From positions 1 to 19,489 of the forward strand of contig CAKMOD010000122.1 in NCBI GenBank assembly GCA_927910885.1: a stretch of 19,489 nt of DNA. Reading direction: 5' to 3'. The DNA is from an uncultured Prevotella sp. (GTDB taxonomy: Bacteria > Bacteroidota > Bacteroidia > Bacteroidales > Bacteroidaceae). The translations under genes were made by a program, and so were the position numbers. This document shows, in pieces, positions 6,020-14,238 of this stretch; positions within the stretch are counted from its first letter, which is position 1, and each line of letters opens with the position of its first letter. The notes below the pieces were generated by a model. The model did no database searches. It was not told where the DNA came from and saw only the letters and a program-made list of their open reading frames with translations.

Positions 6020-8013
6020 CTTGCAGCACGCCCCTTAATGAGAATACTTGCAAAGTCACGCTCCATGAAGATGTTTTGCTTCTTCTTATCTGGGTTCGGA
6101 TCGAGTGTAATCTTTATCAACTCCGCCTCACCATTAGGGTTAGCGGTGAAGTAGTTAATCTTTGAACCAGGTGTACCGAGGGTTACGTCGTATTCCTTAT
6201 CACGTGTGATAGAAGTCACGTTGAAGCGTTTGATATAGTAAGGTCCCGTCTTTCCGTCACGATAAACGACGTTATAAATCGTACGCTTATCGTTCTTCTT
6301 AAACACTTGTACGTGAAGAACTCCCTTACCAACAAACACCTTGTCGGCAATTCGGATAACCTTATACTTACCATCACGGTAGAAGATAATCACATCATCA
6401 AGGTCAGAGCAGTTCTGAACGAACTCTGCCTTCTTAAGACCTGTACCAATGAAACCTTCCTGACGGTCGATATATAACTTCTCGTTGGCATCAACCACCT
6501 TAGCAGCAACAATCGTATCGAAGCTCTTAATTTCTGTACGACGTGGATGGTCGCTTCCGTATTTCTCTTTCAGGTGTGTGAACCACTCGATAGTGACGCG
6601 AATCATCTCGCTAAGGTCCTTGTCAATCTCGGCAATCTCTGCCTTAATCTTCTGAATCAGTTCGTCAGCCTTATCCTTATTGAACTTCAGAATACGTTGC
6701 ATCTTGATTTCCAAAAGGCGGATGATGTCGTCACGTGTCACCTCACGAATAAACGTCTTCTTATATGGTTCAAGTTTTGAGTCGACGAAGCTTACAACTT
6801 CGTCAATATCTTTTGCTGTTTCGAACTTACGCTCCTTATAGATACGGTCCTCGATGAAGATACGTTCTAAAGAGTTGTAGAACAACTGTTCCTCTAATTC
6901 ATGCTTGCGAATCTCTAACTCTAACTTTAATAAAGCCTTTGTATGTTCGGCAGAATTGCGCAATACATCTGATATAGTCAAGAACTCTGGTTTGTTGTCT
7001 CGGATGACACAGCAGTTCGGCGAAATGTTTATCTCGCAATCAGTGAAAGCATAGAGGGCATCAATAGTCTTGTCACTTGACGTACCTGGGGTAAGATGAA
7101 GTTGAATCTCCACTTCCGAAGCAGTCATATCCTCTACTCTGCGAATCTTTAGTTTGCCTTTCTCAACAGCCTTCGTAATGGACTCTTGAAGCGTGTTAGC
7201 GGTCTTTGTAAAAGGAACCTCACGGATGACGAGGGTTTTATTATCGAGCTTCTCTACCTTTGCGCGCACCTTCAGAACGCCACCACGTTGACCATCATTA
7301 TACTTTGAGGCATCAATGCTACCGCCTGTTGGGAAGTCTGGATAGAGGTGGAGTTCCTCGCCACGCAGATAGTTGATAGCTGCATCACAGATGTCGTTGA
7401 GGTTATGTGGAAGAATCTTGGATGACAAGCCAACCGCAATGCCCTCAGCACCCTGTGCTAAAAGCAATGGGAACTTTACAGGAAGCGTAATCGGCTCTTT
7501 GTTTCTGCCGTCGTAAGAAAGTTGCCATTCTGTTGTCTTCGGATTGAAAACAGTCTCTAAGGCAAACTTTGATAGGCGTGCCTCAATGTATCGTGGCGCA
7601 GCAGCACGGTCGCCAGTGAGGATATTTCCCCAGTTACCCTGCATGTCGATGAGTAGGTCTTTCTGTCCTAACTGCACCAAGGCATCACCAATAGAGGCAT
7701 CACCATGTGGGTGGAACTGCATCGTATGACCTACGATGTTTGCCACCTTATTGTATCGTCCATCATCCATTCTTTTCATAGAATGGAGAATACGGCGTTG
7801 TACGGGCTTCAAACCGTCCTCAATATGAGGTACGGCACGTTCCAAGATTACGTAGCTGGCGTAATCTAAGAACCAGTTTTTGTACATGCCAGAGAGATGA
7901 TGCACGGCAGAGGCATCAAACCTATCGGCAGGTTTATAATCAGAATGGGAATCCTGTCCCTGAGTATCTTCCTCAGGGGTAAGTCCGTCCAAGTCTTTTA
8001 TTTCGTCATCCAT
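6007..8013 (-). CDS. parC: DNA topoisomerase IV (gyrase-like) subunit A, N-terminal and middle part
   Basis: This is the catalytic A subunit of a type IIA topoisomerase, which cuts and passes duplex DNA to unlink daughter chromosomes; the ParE partner is not in the window. Visible features are YKNWFLDYASYVILERAVPHIEDGLKPVQRRIL at the N-terminus, the HPHGDASIGDAL region (about 101-112) equivalent to the quinolone-resistance segment, and the catalytic tyrosine in AAPRYIEARL (Tyr142). GAEGIAVGLSS and a long coiled-coil segment (about 380-460) follow, then the first blades of the C-terminal pinwheel. The position equivalent to E. coli GyrA Ser83 is Ala106, which I believe is normal for this family in Bacteroidota. 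The frame then ends prematurely at RVIC because one base is missing near 6020. The ATG at 8013 fits a perfect promoter 45 nt upstream. ParC rather than GyrA is judged from the acidic tail and overall resemblance. Confidence 0.9.
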   Translation of the reverse strand: MDDEIKDLDGLTPEEDTQGQDSHSDYKPADRFDASAVHHLSGMYKNWFLDYASYVILERAVPHIEDGLKPVQRRILHSMKRMDDGRYNKVANIVGHTMQFHPHGDASIGDALVQLGQKDLLIDMQGNWGNILTGDRAAAPRYIEARLSKFALETVFNPKTTEWQLSYDGRNKEPITLPVKFPLLLAQGAEGIAVGLSSKILPHNLNDICDAAINYLRGEELHLYPDFPTGGSIDASKYNDGQRGGVLKVRAKVEKLDNKTLVIREVPFTKTANTLQESITKAVEKGKLKIRRVEDMTASEVEIQLHLTPGTSSDKTIDALYAFTDCEINISPNCCVIRDNKPEFLTISDVLRNSAEHTKALLKLELEIRKHELEEQLFYNSLERIFIEDRIYKERKFETAKDIDEVVSFVDSKLEPYKKTFIREVTRDDIIRLLEIKMQRILKFNKDKADELIQKIKAEIAEIDKDLSEMIRVTIEWFTHLKEKYGSDHPRRTEIKSFDTIVAAKVVDANEKLYIDRQEGFIGTGLKKAEFVQNCSDLDDVIIFYRDGKYKVIRIADKVFVGKGVLHVQVFKKNDKRTIYNVVYRDGKTGPYYIKRFNVTSITRDKEYDVTLGTPGSKINYFTANPNGEAELIKITLDPNPDKKKQNIFMERDFASILIKGRAARVIC

Positions 8014-8057
8014 ATAGTTCTTGTTTTATCACGTAAAGAAGCAAGCTTCATAAGACT

Positions 8058-8090
8058 GCAAATGTACGAAAAAAAATGTAAATAGGCAAA
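8058..8090 (-). promoter_or_regulatory. Promoter of the topoisomerase IV A-subunit gene
   Basis: On the minus strand TTTG (8090-8087) is followed after 20 nt by TACATTTGC (8066-8058), a full Bacteroidota match. The predicted leader is about 35-40 nt. Confidence 0.75.
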
Positions 8091-8460
8091 TTATAGTTTG
8101 TTCAAGTGTAGGATTTGGCTTTCTGTTTGCGGCCTACTTTTGTTTTACTTGTCCCATAGCCTTTTTCAGGTTAAATTGGTTGTTATCATTTGGAAAGATA
8201 AGTACTTTCAATGATTGGAGTCAGCCTCCGCACCATTGGTGCTGGGCATCAACACGAGTGGTGCGGAGGCTTAACACCATTCGTGTTGAGCATCGATAAA
8301 TCTGTTGAAAGGTAAGGTAAGTTCGTGGTTATCAGCATAATAATATATAGTAAGGCATCGTTTACGAGATAGCATAACTTCAAGTAAATCAAAAGTCAGG
8401 CTTGTGAATAATCGATTTAGGATAAAGTTTCGTGGTAAACCTATCCTTATTCGGCTAAAA
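8091..8460. other. Divergent intergenic region with palindromic repeat
   Basis: No coding potential is visible between the divergent topoisomerase and glycyl-tRNA synthetase genes. The stretch contains the GC-rich palindromic element at 8223-8294 and is otherwise AT-rich. Confidence 0.7.
8223..8294. repeat. REP-like GC-rich palindromic element
   Basis: AGCCTCCGCACCA (8223-8235) pairs perfectly with TGGTGCGGAGGCT (8259-8271), a 13-bp stem. CACCATTGGTGCTGGGCATC (8231-8250) recurs with 17 of 20 matches at 8275-8294. AACACGAGTGGTG (8251-8263) is the inverse of CACCATTCGTGTT (8275-8287) with one mismatch, so two competing hairpins are possible. The GC content contrasts sharply with the flanks. 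It looks like a copy of a dispersed repeat rather than a gene-specific site. Confidence 0.7.
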
Positions 8461-8465
8461 AAGCG

Positions 8466-8474
8466 TAACTTTGC
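8466..8474 (+). promoter_or_regulatory. -7 promoter element of glyS
   Basis: TAACTTTGC matches the Bacteroidota -7 element and lies 30 nt before the ATG at 8504. No clear TTTG was found at the -33 position. Confidence 0.55.
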
Positions 8475-8503
8475 GGTAAAAATTAAGGTATAAATAGATT
8501 ATT

Positions 8504-10051
8504 ATGGCACAAGAGGATGTTTTCAAGAAGATTGTGAGCCACTGTAAAGAGTATGGTTTTGTCTTCCCAAGTAGTGATATTTATGATGGTTTGGCAGCTG
8601 TTTATGACTACGGTCAGAATGGTGTTGAGCTGAAAAACAATATCAAGCAGTACTGGTGGCAGTCAATGGTATTGCTGCACAATAATATTGTTGGTATCGA
8701 TGCCTCTATCTTTATGCACCCAACAGTATGGAAAGCGAGCGGTCACGTTGATGCTTTCAACGACCCATTGATTGATAACCGTGATTCAAAGAAGCGTTAT
8801 CGTGCTGATAACCTTATTGAGGATCAGATTGGTAAATACGAGGAGAAGATTGAGAAGGAAGTAGCTAAGGCTGCCAAGAAGTTTGGTGACGCTTTCGATG
8901 AGGCTAAGTTCCGTGAGACCAACCCACGTGTTCTTGAGAATCAGAAGAAGCGTGACGACCTTCATGCACGCTATACTGAGGCTATGCAAGGACCAGACTT
9001 GGAGGCTTTGAAGCAGATTATTCTTGACGAGGGCATCGTTGACCCAATCAGCGGTACGACTAACTGGACCGATGTTCGTCAGTTCAACCTTATGTTCTCA
9101 ACAGAGATGGGTGCTTCTGCTGAGGCTGCAAGTAAGATTTATCTCCGCCCAGAGACAGCACAGGGTATCTTCGTAAACTTCCTCAATGTTCAGAAGACAG
9201 GTCGTATGAAGTTGCCATTCGGTATCTGTCAGATTGGTAAGGCCTTCCGTAATGAGATTGTTGCACGTCAGTTTGTGTTCCGTATGCGTGAGTTCGAACA
9301 GATGGAAATGCAGTTCTTCTGCCAGCCAGGAACCGAGATGAAGTGGTTTGAGTACTGGAAGAAGCATCGTTTGGCATGGCACGAGGGTCTTGGTATGGGT
9401 GATGATAACTATCGTTTCCATGATCATGAGAAGTTGGCTCACTATGCTAATGCGGCAACCGATATTGAGTTCCACATGCCATTTGGCTTCAAGGAGGTTG
9501 AGGGTATTCACTCACGTACTAACTTCGACCTTTCTCAGCATGAGAAGTTCTCAGGCCGTCAGGTGAAGTACTTTGATCCAGAGCGTAATGAGAACTATAC
9601 TCCATACGTCGTAGAAACATCTATTGGCGTTGACCGTATGTTCCTTTCTGTTATGTGTCACAGCTATACAGAGGAGGCACTGGAGAATGGTTCAAGCCGT
9701 GTTGTTTTGAAGTTGCCAGAGCCATTGGCACCTGTTAAGTGTGCAGTTCTTCCTTTGGTTAACAAAGATGGTCTGCCAGAGAAGGCACAGGAGATTGTAA
9801 ACAGTCTGAAGTTCCATTTCAATACACACATGGAGGCTAAGGATTCTATCGGTAAGCGTTACCGTCGTCAGGATGCTATCGGTACTCCATTCTGTGTGAC
9901 TGTTGATGGTGATACTTTGACAGACAACACAGTTACATTGCGTTATCGTGACTCAATGAAGCAGGAGCGTGTACCAGTTGAGAAACTGCGTGAGATCATT
10001 GAAGACCGCGTATCTATCACTGCTCTGCTGAAGAAGATTGATATTGACTAA
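8504..10051 (+). CDS. glyS: Glycyl-tRNA synthetase (class II, alpha2 type)
   Basis: This enzyme charges tRNA-Gly with glycine using ATP in the cytoplasm. The 515-residue chain is the homodimeric single-chain type found in Bacteroidota, archaea and eukaryotes, not the split alpha/beta enzyme. Class II landmarks appear in order. An N-terminal segment containing WWQSMV (about 51-56) leads to LRPETAQG (214-221). Motif 2, GKAFRNEI with RMREFEQMEM (245-269), follows. ETSIGVDR (371-378) is motif 3 with its conserved Arg. After about residue 405 comes the anticodon-binding domain (LAPVKCAVLPLVNKDG through TLRYRDSMKQERV). The charged insertion at about 95-165 is coiled-coil-like. The ATG at 8504 is the first start after the promoter. 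The gene appears monocistronic. All key motifs look intact. Confidence 0.95.
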   Translation: MAQEDVFKKIVSHCKEYGFVFPSSDIYDGLAAVYDYGQNGVELKNNIKQYWWQSMVLLHNNIVGIDASIFMHPTVWKASGHVDAFNDPLIDNRDSKKRYRADNLIEDQIGKYEEKIEKEVAKAAKKFGDAFDEAKFRETNPRVLENQKKRDDLHARYTEAMQGPDLEALKQIILDEGIVDPISGTTNWTDVRQFNLMFSTEMGASAEAASKIYLRPETAQGIFVNFLNVQKTGRMKLPFGICQIGKAFRNEIVARQFVFRMREFEQMEMQFFCQPGTEMKWFEYWKKHRLAWHEGLGMGDDNYRFHDHEKLAHYANAATDIEFHMPFGFKEVEGIHSRTNFDLSQHEKFSGRQVKYFDPERNENYTPYVVETSIGVDRMFLSVMCHSYTEEALENGSSRVVLKLPEPLAPVKCAVLPLVNKDGLPEKAQEIVNSLKFHFNTHMEAKDSIGKRYRRQDAIGTPFCVTVDGDTLTDNTVTLRYRDSMKQERVPVEKLREIIEDRVSITALLKKIDID

Positions 10052-10061
10052 TTAAAAGAAG

Positions 10062-10140
10062 GATAGCAGAGTAGGCTTTTTAGAATCTAATAGGGTATCA
10101 AGGTTCTCTATCATTTCTAATAATCCCACTCCGCTATCTC
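10062..10140 (+). terminator. Putative terminator after glyS
   Basis: GATAGCAGAGT (10062-10072) pairs with ACTCCGCTATC (10128-10138) with one mismatch. The loop is long, and TCTTTCTG follows. It lies between the glyS stop and the FKBP gene. The long loop makes termination less certain. Confidence 0.5.
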
Positions 10141-10162
10141 TTTCTGATTTAAATAAAAGACT

Positions 10163-10858
10163 ATGACAAAGAATATAAAGACGCTTATTCGCCGTGCTGC
10201 AGGTGTCTTCTGCTTGGGCGGAATGATGCTTTCAGCAGGCCTCTTTACCTCATGTACAGAGAAAGATAATACAGTAGAGGAGTTTGCTGATTGGCAGTCG
10301 AAGAACGAAACTTATTGGAATAAGCTTTATACTGCAACTCAGCAGAAAATTAAGAGTGGTGATACTTCATGGAAGATAATCCTTAATTATACTTTCCAAA
10401 ACCAAAAACAGACCTCTGGTTCTGCACTGACTTATAGTCCAGAGGATTATATTATTGCACATGTTGAGCAGGCTGGAACTGGTACAACAAGTCCGTTGTA
10501 TTCTGATTCTGTGTCTATGCATTATATGGGTCGCTTGATTCCATCTACGACTTATACATCGGGACTTATCTTTGATAAGTCATGGTCAAACGAAACTTTC
10601 AATGCAACAACATCACGCCCAGCGCATAGTTACCTCGGTCTTACCTATAATTCAGAGGGTAAGGCGGTAAGTCTTGTAGATGGATTTACAACAGCTTTGA
10701 TGTCAATGCATCGTGGTGACCATTGGACAGTATATATTCCTCATCAGTTGGGTTATGGTACGAGTGCTTCGGGTACGGTACCAGCTTACTCAACTCTTAT
10801 CTTTGATTTTCGACTGGTTGATTTCTCTCATCCAGGTACGAAGTTGAAGGATTCATAA
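10163..10858 (+). CDS. FKBP-type peptidyl-prolyl cis-trans isomerase lipoprotein
   Basis: The 231-residue protein is predicted to fold proteins outside the cytoplasm by isomerising X-Pro bonds. The N-terminus has a twin-Arg-like basic start, a hydrophobic stretch and a lipobox LFTSC with Cys31, so it should be lipid-anchored in the envelope. Residues about 35-90 form a helical spacer. The FKBP domain covers about 95-224: VSMHYMGRL, then GLIFDKSW carrying the active-site Phe-Asp pair, VDGFTTALMSMHRGDHWTVYIP, LGYG and LIFDFRLVDF. The usual active-site Trp position is occupied by Phe in DGFTTAL, which is tolerated in this family. The loop between GRL and GLIFD is long, as is the segment after SW (NETFNATTSRPAHSYLGL). 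It resembles the GldI-like FKBP lipoproteins of Bacteroidota. No operon partner is apparent. Confidence 0.85.
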   Translation: MTKNIKTLIRRAAGVFCLGGMMLSAGLFTSCTEKDNTVEEFADWQSKNETYWNKLYTATQQKIKSGDTSWKIILNYTFQNQKQTSGSALTYSPEDYIIAHVEQAGTGTTSPLYSDSVSMHYMGRLIPSTTYTSGLIFDKSWSNETFNATTSRPAHSYLGLTYNSEGKAVSLVDGFTTALMSMHRGDHWTVYIPHQLGYGTSASGTVPAYSTLIFDFRLVDFSHPGTKLKDS

Positions 10859-10884
10859 TTAAGGTATATCGTCATAGCCTTTTG

Positions 10885-10910
10885 AAAGGTCGGATTGACC
10901 TTTAGTCTTA
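10885..10910 (+). terminator. Short terminator after FKBP gene
   Basis: AAAGGTC (10885-10891) and GACCTTT (10897-10903) form a 7-bp stem with a 5-nt loop, followed by AGTCTTATAT. It starts 26 nt after the stop codon. Confidence 0.5.
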
Positions 10911-10914
10911 TATG

Positions 10915-10990
10915 TAGGGACACAAGTTCCCGTGTGTTCGACTCAATAATAGCAGTGAACAGACGGGAGTAAGGTCCCTATTTTGCTTTT
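10915..10990 (+). repeat. Nested inverted-repeat element with T-rich tail
   Basis: An outer stem TAGGGAC (10915-10921) / GTCCCTA (10974-10980) encloses an inner stem CCCGTGTGTTC (10929-10939) / GAACAGACGGG (10957-10967) with one mismatch, then TTTTGCTTTT. It may act as a second terminator for the FKBP gene or be a copy of a mobile palindromic repeat. It is much more GC-rich than its surroundings. Confidence 0.6.
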
Positions 10991-11092
10991 AATATTTGGG
11001 ATATTCTTTGTTAGGATTTTTGGCTTATCGATCCTTTTATGGTCTCATTATTTATTATTTAGGTTTTCATTATTTATATATTATAGTTCCCC

Positions 11093-12514
11093 GTGCGTAT
11101 ATCTTTTAGTAAATCAGTTGCCGAAAGTCTTCTTGCCAAGATTCGTAGTGGTGAGGCGATGAGCAGGAATGAGAAGTTTAATCTTATTATCCAACTCAGC
11201 GTCCCATCTATTTTAGCGCAGGTAACGACGGTTTTGATGTTTTATATTGATGCGGGAATGGTGGGGTCGTTGGGAACTGAGCCATCAGCTGCTATCGGAC
11301 TTGTTGAACCAGCAACATGGCTCTTCTTCTCTTTAGTGAGTGCAGTGACAATGGGTTTTTCTGTTCAGGTTGCTCACTTTATTGGTGCAAACGACTTTCC
11401 AAAGGCGCGTGCAGTCATGCGTCATGGTTATATTTTCGGACTATGCTTTGCGTTGTTTTTATTGCTGATAACTTTTCTTATCGGTTATAACCTTCCTGTA
11501 TGGTTGGGTGGCGGTGCTGACATCCAACATGATGCAACTGTTTATTTCCTTATCTTCTCTCTCATAATTCCTTTCCACCTAATCGAGTATATGTCAGCAG
11601 CGATACTGAAGGTGTCAGGTGATATGCGTCGTCCAAGTTTTATGGCGATATTAATGTGTGTGCTGGATGTAATTTTCAACTATTTCTTTATCTTCCCAAC
11701 GCGAACTATTTCTCTCTTTGGTATGGAGATGACGATGCCGAGTTTGGGTGAAGGTGTGGCTGGTGCAGCACTTGGAAGTCTTTTATCTTTTGTCTGTGTG
11801 GCACTTCCTTTGGCTTATTATGCAATCTTTCGTAGTCCTATATTGGCTTGGAAGCAGGATGTTGAGCGTTTTGTGTGGCGTTGGCAATATATATGGAATG
11901 CGATGAAGATAGGTGCACCGATGGCGTTACAATATCTTCTGATGAATGGTGCACAATTGGTTTCTACAATGATTGTAGCCCCTTTGGGTAACATCGCTAT
12001 TGCAGCGCATTCGTTTGCTATTACCGCAGAGAGTCTTTGTTATATGCCAGGATATGGTATTAGCGAGGCTGCTACTACGTTAGTAGGGCAGAGTGTAGGT
12101 GCAGATAGGCGTGACCTTCATCGTAGTTTTGCATGGATGACGATTTTGCTTGGTATGGTTGTTATGGCGTTTATGGGTGTCGTAATGTATATCTTTGCTC
12201 CTGAGATGATTGGTTTGCTGTCTCCAGTGGCAGAAATTCAGGTTTTGGGAACCTCTGTTCTTCGTATTGAAGCCTTTGCTGAACCATTTTTCGCTACTGC
12301 TATTGTTGCTTATAGTGTCTGCATAGGCGCAGGCGATACGCTAAAGCCTTCATTGATAAACTTGGGTAGTATGTGGCTTATCCGTTTAACGTTAGCTTAC
12401 GTACTTGCATCACAATACGGTCTTCAAGGTGTGTGGTTTGCAATGGCAGTTGAACTTTCACTTCGTGGAATGATGTTTATCTTATATCTCTTTAGGCGTC
12501 TTCGGAATGCATAA
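11093..12514 (+). CDS. MATE-family multidrug/cation efflux transporter
   Basis: This 473-residue inner-membrane protein has about 12 predicted hydrophobic helices in two repeated halves, as in the MatE family (NorM/DinF-like), which export drugs or metabolites in exchange for Na+ or H+. The start of the first half reads FNLIIQLSVPSILAQVTTVLMFYIDAGMVGSLG. The second half contains MKIGAPMALQYLLMNGAQLVSTMIVAPLG and the conserved GYGISEAATTLVGQSVGA. The GTG at 11093 is chosen because residues before the first ATG (11159), such as LAKIRSGEAMSRNEKFNL, match the usual N-terminal extension of Bacteroidota homologues. A start at 11159 would still contain all helices. The substrate cannot be predicted. 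The gene stands alone; no regulator is adjacent. Confidence 0.9.
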   Translation: MRISFSKSVAESLLAKIRSGEAMSRNEKFNLIIQLSVPSILAQVTTVLMFYIDAGMVGSLGTEPSAAIGLVEPATWLFFSLVSAVTMGFSVQVAHFIGANDFPKARAVMRHGYIFGLCFALFLLLITFLIGYNLPVWLGGGADIQHDATVYFLIFSLIIPFHLIEYMSAAILKVSGDMRRPSFMAILMCVLDVIFNYFFIFPTRTISLFGMEMTMPSLGEGVAGAALGSLLSFVCVALPLAYYAIFRSPILAWKQDVERFVWRWQYIWNAMKIGAPMALQYLLMNGAQLVSTMIVAPLGNIAIAAHSFAITAESLCYMPGYGISEAATTLVGQSVGADRRDLHRSFAWMTILLGMVVMAFMGVVMYIFAPEMIGLLSPVAEIQVLGTSVLRIEAFAEPFFATAIVAYSVCIGAGDTLKPSLINLGSMWLIRLTLAYVLASQYGLQGVWFAMAVELSLRGMMFILYLFRRLRNA

Positions 12515-13000
12515 CTATTAAGGAGTGAAGTGTATAGTAGGGAGATGGAGCTTCTTATGTACATTTGTTTTTGCTGTAAAGACAAAGGATAGCAATTTCC
12601 CTTCTTATGTACATAAATCACTCTTATTATGACTGTAATTTTCTTTTGAATATAAATATTATGACAGTTTATTTCCGATTAAATAATGACACTCACTGAA
12701 AACTTACGGATTTCATGCTTGAATCGCATAGAAAATGATGTAGATAGTATGTCGATAGCTCATATATATAATAAGGTGGAAATAATACTCCTATAAATTT
12801 CCATCTACAAAAGGCAAAAAAATGGTATAATTCTTTTATTCTTTAAAGGGTATATTTTGTAGTAAATGTTAAAATGAAATTTTACCTCTTTTGGGATGTT
12901 TTATTGCTCAAAATAGTTAAAAAGATGTTGAAAAACCACTTTTTTGCCTAAAAATTAGATTTTTTTCTATGAAATTATGTAGTCTATTCAAAAAAAGTGC
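12515..13000. other. Long AT-rich intergenic region upstream of OmpA gene
   Basis: No protein-coding stretch is visible. It holds a weak stem TTGCTGT/ATAGCAA (12571-12577/12589-12595) followed by TTTCCCTTCTT, perhaps the MATE terminator. It also holds the 14-bp direct repeat at 12551 and 12601, and a 9-bp stem GGTGGAAAT/ATTTCCATC (12775-12783/12797-12805). The last part is very A/T-rich and leads into the OmpA promoter. Confidence 0.6.
12551..12614. repeat. 14-bp direct repeat, 50-bp period
   Basis: CTTCTTATGTACAT occurs exactly at 12551-12564 and again at 12601-12614. The intervening 36 bp contain the weak stem 12571-12595. The function is unknown. Confidence 0.6.
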
Positions 13001-13009
13001 TATCTTTGC
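13001..13009 (+). promoter_or_regulatory. -7 promoter element of OmpA-family gene
   Basis: TATCTTTGC is a perfect Bacteroidota -7 element 53 nt before the ATG. The -33 position has no TTTG. The A/T-rich tract upstream (about 12880-12970) may act as an UP-like element for a highly expressed gene. Confidence 0.65.
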
Positions 13010-13061
13010 ACACCGAATATAATTAAGTCGCTAAAATTAACAGAATTAATATTAAGCATTT

Positions 13062-14150
13062 ATGAAAAAGTTTTTGATTGCACTTTCGATGCTCGCTATG
13101 GGTATCACAAGTACACAAGCTCAGGTAGCTTACGAGAAGGCTAAGGCATTTGACAACGTTTACCTCGGTGTAGAGGGTGGTGTTATGGCTCCTCTTGATC
13201 TCAGTCGTGTAACTCCTCTTAACGCTGCAGCTGGTCTTAAGCTCGGTAAGCAGTTCAGCCCAGTTTATGGTGCTAACCTCGAGGGTCTTGCATTCTTCGG
13301 TGACAACCGTTGGCAGACTGGTTCTTTAGGTTTCTCTCATAGCCACACAATCGTTCGTGCTATTAACCTCGGTTTGAATGGTACTGTAAACTTCACAAAC
13401 CTTTTCTGCGAGTACAACCCAGATCGTCGTTTCGAGGTAGGTGCTGAGGCAGGTATCGGTTACTGGATTACTTATGGTGACAAGCACATCATTCAGAACA
13501 CTAACACTGGTGATGATACAGAGTTGACTGCTAAGACTGGTCTTACTTTCGCTTACAACCTTGGTGAGAAGAGAGCATGGCAGCTTTATGTTGAGCCAGC
13601 TGTTCTCTGGAACCTTACACATGGTCCTGGCGATGCTGTTCAGATGGGTAAGCACGCAGCTCAGCTCGGTCTCTTCGTAGGTCTTAACTACAAGTTCAAG
13701 ACTTCTAACGGTACTCACAACTTCAAGGTTTGGAACGTTGGTGAGTTGAACGATGAGATTAACTCTCTCCGTGATCAGCTTAACGCTAAGCCAAAGGAGG
13801 TTGTTAAGGAGGTTGAGGTTGTTAAGGAAGTTATTAAGGAGGTTCCTGCACAGACAACTCAGACTCTCTGCATTGATAACTTGGTATTTGTAACATTCGC
13901 TCAGGGTAAGTACTTCCTCACAAACGAGGCTAAGAAGGCTCTTGATGATGTTAAGGCAGGCCGTCACGTACAGATCGTAGGTACAGCTTCTCCAGAGGGT
14001 CCAAAGGCACTCAACGATCGCCTCTCTCAGAACCGTGCAGACGTTGTTGCTAAGTATCTCCAGAGCCGTGGTGTCATCGTTGATGAAGCTAAGGGTCAGG
14101 GTGTACAGGGCGTAACTTCTAACCGTTTGGCTGTTGTTTACGTTAAGTAA
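13062..14150 (+). CDS. OmpA-family outer-membrane protein
   Basis: The 362-residue precursor has a signal peptide (1-20, ending STQA, mature Gln21). An N-terminal beta-barrel domain (about 30-215) has alternating strands such as NVYLGVEGGVMAPLD and AAQLGLFVGLNYKF. A short helical region (NELN-like, 228-242) and a Lys/Glu/Val linker (about 246-262, repeats of VVKEV and VIKEV) follow. The C-terminal OmpA peptidoglycan-binding domain (about 270-362) carries NDRLSQNRADVV (318-329) and VTSNRLAVVYVK at the end. It links the outer membrane to the cell wall and may also act as a porin or adhesin, as known for OmpA/OprF relatives. Codons are strongly restricted (GGT, AAC, CTC/CTT, AAG), suggesting very high expression. 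The gene has its own promoter and a strong terminator. Confidence 0.92.
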   Translation: MKKFLIALSMLAMGITSTQAQVAYEKAKAFDNVYLGVEGGVMAPLDLSRVTPLNAAAGLKLGKQFSPVYGANLEGLAFFGDNRWQTGSLGFSHSHTIVRAINLGLNGTVNFTNLFCEYNPDRRFEVGAEAGIGYWITYGDKHIIQNTNTGDDTELTAKTGLTFAYNLGEKRAWQLYVEPAVLWNLTHGPGDAVQMGKHAAQLGLFVGLNYKFKTSNGTHNFKVWNVGELNDEINSLRDQLNAKPKEVVKEVEVVKEVIKEVPAQTTQTLCIDNLVFVTFAQGKYFLTNEAKKALDDVKAGRHVQIVGTASPEGPKALNDRLSQNRADVVAKYLQSRGVIVDEAKGQGVQGVTSNRLAVVYVK

Positions 14151-14200
14151 TTAAGCTACCAATTAGCTAACCTTAATAAGGTTGGTTGACTGAAATAACA

Positions 14201-14238
14201 AACAGGGATGAATCTTTAAGGTTCGTCCCTGTTTTTTT
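14201..14238 (+). terminator. Strong terminator after OmpA-family gene
   Basis: AACAGGGATGAA (14201-14212) pairs with TTCGTCCCTGTT (14222-14233) with one T-G pair, followed immediately by a T run. It lies 51 nt after the stop. Confidence 0.9.

Noticed and set aside
6015..6030. Programmed ribosomal frameshift in the topoisomerase gene
   Set aside because: There is no canonical slippery heptamer of the X XXY YYZ type and no obvious downstream pseudoknot. An indel is simpler.
9098..9511. A 137-codon minus-strand open frame within glyS
   Set aside because: It is antisense to conserved glycyl-tRNA synthetase motifs and has no independent support.
13326..13967. A 213-codon minus-strand open frame
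   Set aside because: It is antisense to the OmpA-family gene and arises from that gene's restricted codon use; no promoter or recognisable domain.
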